Source: Acidimicrobiaceae bacterium
Lineage (GTDB): Bacteria > Actinomycetota > Acidimicrobiia > Acidimicrobiales > UBA8592
Reading direction: 5' to 3'
Length of the DNA stretch: 9,019 nucleotides
NCBI GenBank assembly: GCA_002715405.1
Contig: PAZD01000048.1
Location: 18,366-27,384 of the forward strand
Shown: positions 1 through 6,048 of the stretch, piece by piece
Position numbering within the stretch: the first letter of the stretch is position 1
Layout of the letters: each line of letters opens with the position of its first letter
Made by a program: the position numbers and the translations under genes
The notes under the pieces: model-generated
The model's input: the letters and a program-made list of their open reading frames with translations, nothing else
What the model was told of the DNA's origin: nothing
The model's database searches: none

Positions 1-491
1 ACTTTTTCTTGACTCATAGCGTCTCTTAAGGGTTCAGCGAAACCATTCGAGCTGTATGGGTCAATGAGGATGCCGACGTTGGGGTCATCGATTGCGAGAA
101 CATGAATGGATGCATCTTCTAAGGCCGCTTCGAGCGCCTTATGATTTTGCCTGTCAAGGATTGCTACTCCGGGTTGAGGCGGTGTGGTCAACGGTGGAGT
201 GCTGACGGGTAGGGGCGCCATGGTAGGCGTCGTAGTTCCTCTCGCTGCGGCACCTGGTAGGAGATGCCGGGCTGCTACCACGGTCCATGGGGTTGTTTGA
301 ACCAGGTGGTGGGTGATGTAGCGCCGGACAGGTGCTCTGGACGGTACGGGTTCGTCGTCGACTGCTATCACGAAAGTGAAGTGGGTGGAGTCGGTCTCAT
401 TGGAAAGGATGTCGGCTTCAACATTGGCGCGTTGGCTAAGCGCAGTATGGATTGCTGTTGCGAAACGGCCGGGAGCTACTCCTATCTTCAT
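1..491 (-). CDS. Unknown protein, N-terminal 163 residues (runs off left edge)
   Basis: The frame begins at ATG 491-489, which overlaps the TAA of the 121-residue gene by one base (TAATG). It stays open to the left edge. No ribosome-binding site is seen, so reinitiation after the upstream stop is likely. The product starts MKIGVAPGRFATAIHTALSQ with strand-helix-strand character and continues to FTFVIAVDDE (38-47). A Pro/Thr-rich linker lies at about 85-108. A second alpha/beta unit (GVAILDRQNHKALEAALEDA, then IHVLAIDD and VGILIDPYSS) lies at about 108-147. There is no signal peptide or membrane helix in the visible part. I do not recognise a family. The opening pattern is loosely like the C-terminal extension of the neighbouring glycosyltransferase. 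The full length and any catalytic motifs lie outside the window. Confidence 0.7.
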   Translation of the reverse strand, partial: MKIGVAPGRFATAIHTALSQRANVEADILSNETDSTHFTFVIAVDDEPVPSRAPVRRYITHHLVQTTPWTVVAARHLLPGAAARGTTTPTMAPLPVSTPPLTTPPQPGVAILDRQNHKALEAALEDASIHVLAIDDPNVGILIDPYSSNGFAEPLRDAMSQEK

Positions 492-856
492 TACGGTTCG
501 TTGGAGTTGAGTCGGGATCGGAGGAGGTCATGTTGTCTTTCCAGACGGACCAGTTCAATTTGCGCTGTCTCAATCGCAGCGCCGAGATCGTCGATTAGTT
601 GCTCGTCTCCTGCGGTTATAAGTTCGAGGCGGTTGATGGCGTTCTCTAGTTGTTGTGTTCGTTCTCGCTCGGTTACGAGTGCGGAGTTGATGAGGTCGAT
701 AGCTGCGGATAGTTCATCGGTGACAGTTTCGATGGTGGTTAGAAGTCGGCGGGAGCTAAAGATTGCTGGCATTTTGCGCGCACGGAGGTTGTGTCCTAGC
801 TGTCGGGCTGTTGCTAGGTGGGCGGAAGCTTGGGAGAGTGCGTCGTTGTCTGTCAT
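491..856 (-). CDS. Small helical (coiled-coil) hypothetical protein
   Basis: This 121-residue protein belongs to no family I recognise. It is almost entirely predicted-helical and rich in Leu, Ala, Glu, Arg and Gln. Heptad-like stretches at about 35-80 and 86-115 suggest an antiparallel helical hairpin or coiled coil. It ends IELVRLERQHDLLRSRLN, and A..EL..L...H[DE]LLRSR is shared with residues 176-193 of the 211-residue protein on the other side of the glycosyltransferase. There is no signal peptide or membrane segment. The ATG lies four bases after the glycosyltransferase stop. Its TAA stop shares an A with the ATG of the next gene (TAATG), so it is embedded in a coupled gene run. This placement is the best evidence that it is real, because the opposite strand also holds an open frame here. 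Confidence 0.75.
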   Translation of the reverse strand: MTDNDALSQASAHLATARQLGHNLRARKMPAIFSSRRLLTTIETVTDELSAAIDLINSALVTERERTQQLENAINRLELITAGDEQLIDDLGAAIETAQIELVRLERQHDLLRSRLNSNEP

Positions 857-860
857 TGGT

Positions 861-1916
861 TCACCATCTTCGTGATCGGGTGGCAGCTATTGAGGAGAAT
901 CGGGGTCGGGGTGGTGTCGTGTTCGGATGGATGCCGGCTCTTTGTAAGGCGTTTGGAAGGTCATCTGGTGTGGTGATTTCGGCGCGTGGGGCTAGTTGGC
1001 TGGCTTGCGAGTTGTCGCTTTGGACGACTATGACATCGTCGCGGTTCCCGCGATGCTGAAGTTGCTCCATATCTTTGATGATGACGACTGAGATGTTGTG
1101 TGTTTGTAGGTGCCTGATTATCTCTGGTTGGTGTCCGATGACGGCCACTCGGCCATGGGTGAAGCTAGTTTCTCCATCCCAAACCGCTCTGGAAGTGTCT
1201 TTGTAGAGCCATTGCCAGCGGAACGCACTGCGTGTGTGGTTGCGGTGGGACAGTCGGTTCGCGTCGGTGGGTTGAAAGGATCCTCCCGTCCGGTGGATAA
1301 CTTCTGAATCGCCGACTACCACGACGTTGCATTTTTCTAACCGGTGGGTGTTGATGAGATCTAGGTCTTCGTAGTAGCCCAGTCCGTATGCTGGGTCGAA
1401 ACCTCCGAACGACTCAAACGACTGTTTGTCGATTGCCCAGCAAGCCGCCGAGACGTGGTCCACAGGTTTAACCCCGTAAACAGGTTTCCGAGATGTGTGG
1501 ACGTGTCCATCGGCGGTGATCGACGCTCCGCTTTCAATAACGTGACCTTGTTCGTCTGTGTAGATAGGAGCAGCGATTGTTGCCGAATTCGAGTTGATCG
1601 GGTCGGTGAGTGGCGTCAGCCAGTTAGGGGTGACCTGGAGATCTGAGTTCATTATCACGAGTGTTTCGGAGTTGGATTTTCGAACTCCTAGGTTGACTCC
1701 TCCGCCGTACCCCAAATTGGTGGGCGCCTGGATTAGGTGTGGATGAGATGGGTGATTTGCCACCCGTTGCGCTGAGTCGTCGGGAGAGTCGTTGTCAACG
1801 ACGATGACTTCATGAGGTTCGGGTGTGTTTTGGGCTATGGAGTCGAGGAGGAGTTCTGTTAAGGCGGGTTGCCCGTAGGCGACAATGATGAGTGTGGCCG
1901 TTGGTGTTTGGTTCAT
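861..1916 (-). CDS. Family 2 glycosyltransferase (WbbL/rhamnosyltransferase-like) with an extra C-terminal domain
   Basis: This is a GT-A fold inverting glycosyltransferase, 351 residues. It begins TATLIIVAYG (6-15), followed by VDNDSPDDS (40-48) and NLGYGGGVNLGVR (67-79). The nucleotide-sugar/metal motif is NSD at 90-92, and the catalytic-base region is GLGYYEDLDL (178-187) with E183 and D184. There are no transmembrane segments, so it probably acts at the cytoplasmic face of the membrane. The overall pattern resembles WbbL-type rhamnosyltransferases, and the nearby rmlD supports dTDP-rhamnose as donor, but this is inference. The GT2 core ends near residue 245. Residues 255-330 form an additional alpha/beta unit (GRVAVIGHQPEIIRHL, then VIVVQSDN) that I do not recognise, followed by a Pro/Arg-rich tail. 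The ATG overlaps the previous stop as ATGA and has no ribosome-binding site, so translation probably depends on coupling. Confidence 0.92.
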   Translation of the reverse strand: MNQTPTATLIIVAYGQPALTELLLDSIAQNTPEPHEVIVVDNDSPDDSAQRVANHPSHPHLIQAPTNLGYGGGVNLGVRKSNSETLVIMNSDLQVTPNWLTPLTDPINSNSATIAAPIYTDEQGHVIESGASITADGHVHTSRKPVYGVKPVDHVSAACWAIDKQSFESFGGFDPAYGLGYYEDLDLINTHRLEKCNVVVVGDSEVIHRTGGSFQPTDANRLSHRNHTRSAFRWQWLYKDTSRAVWDGETSFTHGRVAVIGHQPEIIRHLQTHNISVVIIKDMEQLQHRGNRDDVIVVQSDNSQASQLAPRAEITTPDDLPNALQRAGIHPNTTPPRPRFSSIAATRSRRW

Positions 1917-2548
1917 GGGTTCGGGTCCGAGTCCGGGTCCGGGTTCATGATTTCGATGTCGGCTTGGTAGCGAGATCTGAGTAGTTCATGGGTGTGGGTG
2001 AGTGCTTCAAGTTCAGCAGTGGCGCTCTGCAGCGTGTTTGCTATTCGTCGAGGGCTTCGCGATGCAACGTCTTGGATCATGTGGTCTATTTGTTGGAGAG
2101 CCCAGTCCTGGGAGAGCTCGAGTAGTTCTATCGTCCGCGGGTCTTCGCGCTTTGGGACGTCAAGGATCCTTTGAAGCGCAGCACCAGCTGTTGTCGCAGG
2201 CGTGAAGGTGCTGGCTGCGAAGAAAAGGCCTGTTGCCGTCCACGGATCAAGTTTTGTTGAGAGGTTCCAGTCGCCGTCGTCGTTCTCAACTAGGTGAATT
2301 TTTGTTTCTCCGCTGTGAGTTGCGCTGCGAGCTGCAATACCGAGTCGTTCTTTTCTGTCGGAACTAAGTCGGAGGAGTCCACCAGCGACCTGAGGAGATG
2401 GTTCGCAGACTGAGAGTCCGTCGGAGCCAATTGTGATGTCGGCGTATGGAGCGGCCCATTCAAGCGCTAGAAGTGCTCCTATTGCGAGCACTTGAGCTGT
2501 CGGGTGATCGTCTATTGGGACTATCACTATTTCTAGTTGATCAGGCAC
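1913..2548 (-). CDS. Conserved-looking hypothetical protein, helical C terminus, Asp-Pro tail
   Basis: I do not recognise a family for this 211-residue protein. Residues 1-110 look like a mixed alpha/beta domain, starting LEIVIVPIDDHPTAQVLAIG. From about 135 to 198 the sequence is predicted-helical and charged, and may form a coiled coil. It contains AELEALTHTHELLRSR (178-193), whose ending matches HDLLRSR in the 121-residue protein two genes downstream. The last residues (MNPDPDSDPNP) are a low-complexity Asp/Asn-Pro tail encoded by a hexamer repeat. There is no signal peptide or membrane segment. The start is GTG at 2548, inside the end of rmlD (8-base overlap), with a strong AAGGAG four bases upstream. 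The stop overlaps the glycosyltransferase ATG as ATGA. Position between rmlD and a glycosyltransferase suggests an envelope-glycan role, which is inference. Confidence 0.85.
   Translation of the reverse strand: MPDQLEIVIVPIDDHPTAQVLAIGALLALEWAAPYADITIGSDGLSVCEPSPQVAGGLLRLSSDRKERLGIAARSATHSGETKIHLVENDDGDWNLSTKLDPWTATGLFFAASTFTPATTAGAALQRILDVPKREDPRTIELLELSQDWALQQIDHMIQDVASRSPRRIANTLQSATAELEALTHTHELLRSRYQADIEIMNPDPDSDPNP
1918..1947. repeat. Five imperfect tandem hexamers (GGTCCG type)
   Basis: The plus strand reads GGTTCG, GGTCCG, AGTCCG, GGTCCG, GGTTCA. On the minus strand these encode the Pro-Asp/Asn/Ser tail of the 211-residue hypothetical protein. They also occupy the place where the glycosyltransferase gene would have a ribosome-binding site. 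Slippage could change the length of the tail by two residues per unit without a frameshift. Confidence 0.6.
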
Positions 2549-3392
2549 AAATCTCCTTCAAAAGGAGAGGGAGGGAGTCACGAAAGTGAGGTGGAGGGGT
2601 GAGTCCTGCGGCGAGTAATGCCTGGTTGTTCAAAACGGAGTTGGTTGGTCGAGTGGCGGGCCGTGGTGGGTCTAGTTGGTCGGTCGTTATGGGAGTCACT
2701 TGATGAGCTGGTCGTCCCATCATCTCGAGGATCGTGTAGGCAAACTCATACCAGCTCACAGGACCTTGATTCGTTACGTGGAAAGTTCCTTGAGCTTCGA
2801 TTTCGATTAGTTGCTTTATGGTGACGGCGATGTCGTGTGTGAATGATGGGTGACCTGTTTGGTCGTTGACGAACTTCATCGGCTGATCGCTTTGGGCTAA
2901 AGCAACAATCGTTTTTAGGATGTTTGAGCCATGTGAGCCACATAACCATGAGGTGCGGACGATGAGGTCATGGTCGCGCATTGCTTGTTCACCTTGGAGT
3001 TTGGTTTGTCCGTAGATCGATTGTGGGTTCGTATCGTCTGATTCGATATAGGGTCTTTCGAGCTTCCCATCGAAGACATAATCCGTGGAGATTTGCAGCA
3101 CTCGAGCATCTATCTGCTTCGCTACTGCAATTAGGTTTTCGGGTCCAAGCGAATTGACTAATTTTGCCTTAACTGGATGGTCTTCACATTTGTCCACGTC
3201 GGTAAACGCTGCTGCGTTAATCACCACATTGGGCTTGTGGTGACGCAGAGCAGTTTCGACGTCAGTTGGTTGGGTGATGTCGAGTTGTTGGTGACTAAGA
3301 GCGACTGTGTCACTGCTATTGAAAACTTGAATTAGATCGGTTGCGAGTTGCCCTTGCCCTCCAGTGATGAGCACCTTTTGCTGCTTGCTCAC
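2541..3392 (-). CDS. rmlD: dTDP-4-dehydrorhamnose reductase
   Basis: RmlD catalyses the last step of dTDP-L-rhamnose synthesis, the NAD(P)H-dependent reduction of dTDP-4-keto-L-rhamnose, supplying rhamnose for cell-wall linkage units, polysaccharides or glycolipids. The 283 residues are a typical length. The short-chain dehydrogenase fold is shown by the nucleotide-binding TGGQGQLA (10-17), NAAAFTDVDKCE (59-70), STDYVFDG (102-109) and the catalytic YGQTK (Tyr127, Lys131). The RmlD substrate-domain signature RPTNSVLNN is at 248-256. The start is GTG at 3392, which overlaps the lpdA stop as GTGA and has GGAGG seven bases upstream, so the start is well supported. The other rhamnose genes (rmlA, rmlB, rmlC) are not in this window. 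The gene is followed, through an 8-base overlap, by a protein of unknown function and a glycosyltransferase. Confidence 0.95.
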   Translation of the reverse strand: MSKQQKVLITGGQGQLATDLIQVFNSSDTVALSHQQLDITQPTDVETALRHHKPNVVINAAAFTDVDKCEDHPVKAKLVNSLGPENLIAVAKQIDARVLQISTDYVFDGKLERPYIESDDTNPQSIYGQTKLQGEQAMRDHDLIVRTSWLCGSHGSNILKTIVALAQSDQPMKFVNDQTGHPSFTHDIAVTIKQLIEIEAQGTFHVTNQGPVSWYEFAYTILEMMGRPAHQVTPITTDQLDPPRPATRPTNSVLNNQALLAAGLTPPPHFRDSLPLLLKEICA

Positions 3393-4756
3393 TCTGCTGC
3401 CTCCGAGAGGGCTTCGCTGAGAGTTGGGTAAACAAAGAGGCTTTCGTGGATGTCTTGGACTTTTAGGTTGGCGCTAACGGCTAGTGCGACAACTGAGATC
3501 AGTTCGGCTGCGTGCTGTCCGACGATTGATCCGCCCAATACGTGTCCGGTGTTCGGGTCGGAAACGATCTTGACGAATCCAAGTGGGTCGTTGTTGATGA
3601 GTGCTTTGGCGTTTGAAGAAAAGGGGACCTTTGTGACTCGGATTTTGCGTCCTGTGGCAAAAGCTTCAGCTTCAGCTAGCCCGACATCAGCGATTTCTGG
3701 TTCAGTGAAGATCGCAGAGGCAGCTTTGTCGTAGTCGAGGTGGCGGTGTTCTCGTCCTTCGTGGAGGCCCATTATGTGTTCTGCTATTTTTCGTCCCTGC
3801 ATTGCGGCTACTGAGGAGAGCGGAAGTTTGCCTGATAGGTCTCCTGCCGCATAAATGGTGGGTACTGAAGATCTGAGGTTGTGGTCGACTTGGATGTAGC
3901 CGTCATCGTCTATTGCGATGTCGGTGTTTTCTAGACCGAGACCTTGGCTGTTCGGGTCGGAGCCAATGGCGAGGAGGGCGTGACTACCTTGTGCGATTCG
4001 TCCATCTGAGCAGTGGACAGTTACTGATTGTCCTTTTCGCAGGATTTCGGTTGCTCGTGCGCCTTTGAGTAATTGGACTCCCCTATCTAGAAAGTTGTGT
4101 TCGAGTAGTGCTGCGGCTTCGGGGTCTTTTTGGGGCAGTACTTGTTGGCGACTGACGATGAGGGTGACTTCGGACCCGAGTGACGCGAACATGTGCACGA
4201 ACTCAACGCCTGTTACACCTGAGCCTACGACGACGAGGTGGTCTGGTATCTGCTCTGGGGGGTACGCGTCACGTGTGGTGAGTACACGTTCATGGTCGAT
4301 TGGCGCCCATTCTGGGATACGTGGTCGACTTCCGGTGGCGAGAACAATTGCGTCAGCTGTTATCTCGATTACACCGTTGGGGGTGTCTACGCATACCTCA
4401 TTTGGGCCTAAGAGTCGCCCGGTTCCGCGGTGAATCGTTACCCCTTGACTGGTCAATAGTTGTGTGACGGATTGCTCGAGGCGTTGTTCTATGCCTTGGA
4501 TGCGGGCGCGGAGGTGTTCAGCGTCGACTCCGGTTTCTACATTGGCTAGTCCCATGCCGTCTAGTCGACGGGCAAACGAGAGTGCTCCTCCGGTCGCGAT
4601 CATGGACTTTGAGGGCACGCAGTCTCGGAGGTGCGCTGCTCCTCCAACGATTTCGCGCTCGACGAGGGTTACCTCGGCGCCAAAACGCGCTGCATATGTT
4701 GCTGCATCGTGTCCTGCGGGGCCGCCGCCTATAACCACGACGCGCTTGTTTGCCAT
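3389..4756 (-). CDS. lpdA: LpdA-like NAD(P)H quinone reductase (pyridine nucleotide-disulfide oxidoreductase family, no redox disulfide)
   Basis: This is an FAD flavoprotein of the lipoamide dehydrogenase fold, 455 residues long. FAD-binding GGGPAG is at 10-15, the NAD(P)-binding VVGSGVTGVEF at 176-186, the second FAD motif AAGDLSG at 303-309 and the dimerisation domain at about 345-455. Real lipoamide dehydrogenases have GGTCLNVGCIPSK, with two redox cysteines. Here the region is GGAAHLRDCVPSK (38-50), keeping only Cys46. The C-terminal catalytic His is also replaced: FVYPTLSE (441-448), with Tyr443 where HAHPTxxE is expected. Both changes match mycobacterial LpdA (Rv3303c), described as a quinone reductase without lipoamide activity, so I infer hydride transfer from NAD(P)H to quinones. 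The ATG has no ribosome-binding site; a TANNNT box six bases upstream suggests a leaderless message. The stop overlaps rmlD as GTGA. Confidence 0.9.
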   Translation of the reverse strand: MANKRVVVIGGGPAGHDAATYAARFGAEVTLVEREIVGGAAHLRDCVPSKSMIATGGALSFARRLDGMGLANVETGVDAEHLRARIQGIEQRLEQSVTQLLTSQGVTIHRGTGRLLGPNEVCVDTPNGVIEITADAIVLATGSRPRIPEWAPIDHERVLTTRDAYPPEQIPDHLVVVGSGVTGVEFVHMFASLGSEVTLIVSRQQVLPQKDPEAAALLEHNFLDRGVQLLKGARATEILRKGQSVTVHCSDGRIAQGSHALLAIGSDPNSQGLGLENTDIAIDDDGYIQVDHNLRSSVPTIYAAGDLSGKLPLSSVAAMQGRKIAEHIMGLHEGREHRHLDYDKAASAIFTEPEIADVGLAEAEAFATGRKIRVTKVPFSSNAKALINNDPLGFVKIVSDPNTGHVLGGSIVGQHAAELISVVALAVSANLKVQDIHESLFVYPTLSEALSEAAE

Positions 4757-4762
4757 GTGAGA

Positions 4763-4768
4763 AGTGTA
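4763..4768 (-). promoter_or_regulatory. Candidate -10 box for a leaderless lpdA transcript
   Basis: The minus strand reads TACACT TCTCAC ATG. A TANNNT hexamer ends six bases before the lpdA ATG, so transcription would begin at or next to the A of ATG. This fits the absence of any Shine-Dalgarno sequence in front of lpdA, and leaderless starts are common in actinobacteria. No recognisable -35 is present. This would be the promoter for the whole lpdA-to-left-edge gene run. Confidence 0.4.
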
Positions 4769-4771
4769 GAG

Positions 4772-4781
4772 CGAAGCTTCG
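4772..4781. promoter_or_regulatory. Ten-base perfect palindrome in the lpdA upstream region (possible operator)
   Basis: CGAAGCTTCG is a perfect inverted repeat. It lies just upstream of the candidate -10 box, where the -35/-10 spacer would be, in the 63-base gap before lpdA. Position is the only argument for an operator; a palindrome of this length can arise by chance. Confidence 0.2.
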
Positions 4782-4819
4782 AATGAGCCTTTGCAGGCCG
4801 GTTGCTGGGGTTAAGCGAC

Positions 4820-5980
4820 TCAGGTGACTGATGGTGAGCAGTATTGGTCGTATTCGGCGATGTTGATGCGGTCTCGATTGTCGTGGGTGACTTGGTTTTT
4901 GGGATCGCGACGGATTTTGTATTCGCGAAAGGTCATGTCTAAGGCGTCAAAGGCTAAGAGTCGTCCGATGAGTGGATCGCCTAGTTGGAGCACAAGTTTG
5001 ATGGTTTCGAGTGCTTGTAGGCTCCCGATGACTCCAGGAAGGACGCCGAGTACACCTGCCTCAGCGCATGATGGCGCTAGTTCTGGTGGAGGCGGTACCG
5101 GCACGTAGTCGCGGTAGGTCGGTCCGTTTAGTGGGTCGAAAACCGTGACTTGACCTTCGAATCGGAATATTGAGCCGTGGACTACGGGGGTTCCAAGCTT
5201 CACGGACGCATCGTTTAGGAGATATCGGCTTGGGAAATTGTCGGCTCCGTCTACAACTACGTCCCAGCCTGAGAGTAGGTCGACGACATTGTCAGCGTTG
5301 AGGCGGGTGTCGTAGGTTTCGATCTGGATGTCTGGGTTGAGGGCGGTGATTGTTTGCTTCGCCGACTCCACTTTGGATTGCCCAACGCGGGTTGTGTTGT
5401 GGATGACTTGGCGTTGAAGGTTGGATTCGTCGACAACGTCCATATCTATGACTCCGAGTGTTCCAATGCCGGCTGCTGCGAGGTACATGGCGGCCGGTGA
5501 GCCTAAACCTCCTGCTCCCAGTATCAAGACCTTGGCGTCAAGTAATTGGTTTTGTCCTTCTTCTCCTACTTCAGGGAGGAGCAGGTGACGTTGGTATCGG
5601 TTTCTTTGGTGTCGCGTGAGGGATTCGGGCATCAACCATTCACGACCCTCTGACTTCCATTTGGTAAAGCCGCCGTCCATTGAAACGACTTGTGTGTAGC
5701 CGAGATCGGCGAGGGTCTTAGCTGCGAAAACTGATCGAGATCCTGCTGCGCAGTACACCAATACTGTGCTGTCGCGGTCAGGAATTCGTTGCTCTATTTG
5801 GCTTTCCAGATGACCTCGCGGGATGTGGGTTGCATCGGATAAGGCTCCTTGCTCGAACTCCTCGGGTTCACGAACGTCGAGAATTGTGCAGCTGTCGTCA
5901 ACTAATTGGGCAGCTTCGTTGGTGCTGACTTCTCGTACGTGTTGTCTCGTGGCCGCGAGTAAGTCTCCGTAGCTGGTCAT
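4820..5980 (-). CDS. Rhodanese-MoeB/ThiF fusion: sulfur-carrier-protein adenylyltransferase and sulfurtransferase (MoeZ-like, reversed domain order)
   Basis: The predicted role is to adenylate the C-terminal glycine of a MoaD/ThiS/CysO-type sulfur carrier and transfer sulfur to it, as MoeZ does in actinobacteria. The 386-residue protein has a rhodanese domain at about 15-120, with DVREPEEF (35-42) and catalytic Cys77 in YCAAGSRS. An E1-like ThiF domain follows at about 125-386. It has the nucleotide loop GAGGLGSP (155-162), D179/D181 and R190 in IDMDVVDESNLQRQ, DGADNFPSRY (244-253), and the candidate nucleophile Cys305 in PSCAEAGVLG. Mycobacterial MoeZ has the opposite order. The zinc cysteine pairs of E. 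coli MoeB are absent: the sequence reads GPTYRDYVP (286-294) and there is no CxxC near the end. I chose ATG at 5980 because GAAGAG lies seven bases upstream. The frame extends to a TTG at 5995, but that would overlap the ribosome-binding site. No carrier protein gene is in the window. Confidence 0.9.
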   Translation of the reverse strand: MTSYGDLLAATRQHVREVSTNEAAQLVDDSCTILDVREPEEFEQGALSDATHIPRGHLESQIEQRIPDRDSTVLVYCAAGSRSVFAAKTLADLGYTQVVSMDGGFTKWKSEGREWLMPESLTRHQRNRYQRHLLLPEVGEEGQNQLLDAKVLILGAGGLGSPAAMYLAAAGIGTLGVIDMDVVDESNLQRQVIHNTTRVGQSKVESAKQTITALNPDIQIETYDTRLNADNVVDLLSGWDVVVDGADNFPSRYLLNDASVKLGTPVVHGSIFRFEGQVTVFDPLNGPTYRDYVPVPPPPELAPSCAEAGVLGVLPGVIGSLQALETIKLVLQLGDPLIGRLLAFDALDMTFREYKIRRDPKNQVTHDNRDRINIAEYDQYCSPSVT

Positions 5981-6023
5981 CGCGTTTCTCTTCAAGGGTC
6001 GATATTGACGATTGCTGTTATTG

Positions 6024-6029
6024 ATTCTA
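6024..6029 (-). promoter_or_regulatory. Possible -10 element upstream of the rhodanese-MoeB gene
   Basis: On the minus strand this reads TAGAAT, a good match to a sigma-70 -10 hexamer, in the 68-base gap between the Sir2 stop and the ATG at 5980. No convincing -35 lies about 17 bases upstream (GTAACC), so this may be chance. It would give a leader of roughly 40 bases with the GAAGAG ribosome-binding site inside. Confidence 0.2.
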
Positions 6030-6048
6030 CTGGTTCTCGGCTTGACGG

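Noticed and set aside
264..875. A 203-codon plus-strand open frame rich in Ser, Arg and Cys
   Set aside because: It lies antisense to two minus-strand frames whose starts and stops interlock (TAATG, 4-base gap), and its composition is that of an opposite-strand shadow.
3389..4756. Annotation as dihydrolipoyl dehydrogenase
   Set aside because: One redox cysteine and the catalytic His are replaced, so lipoamide chemistry is not expected.
4786..4804. Short inverted repeat GCCT-TTGC-AGGC between the MoeB-rhodanese gene and lpdA as a possible terminator
   Set aside because: A four-base stem without a following T-run on the minus strand is too weak to call.
5981..5995. TTG at 5995 as the start of the MoeB-rhodanese gene
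   Set aside because: The GAAGAG ribosome-binding site lies within this extension and is correctly spaced for ATG at 5980, which gives a normal N terminus.
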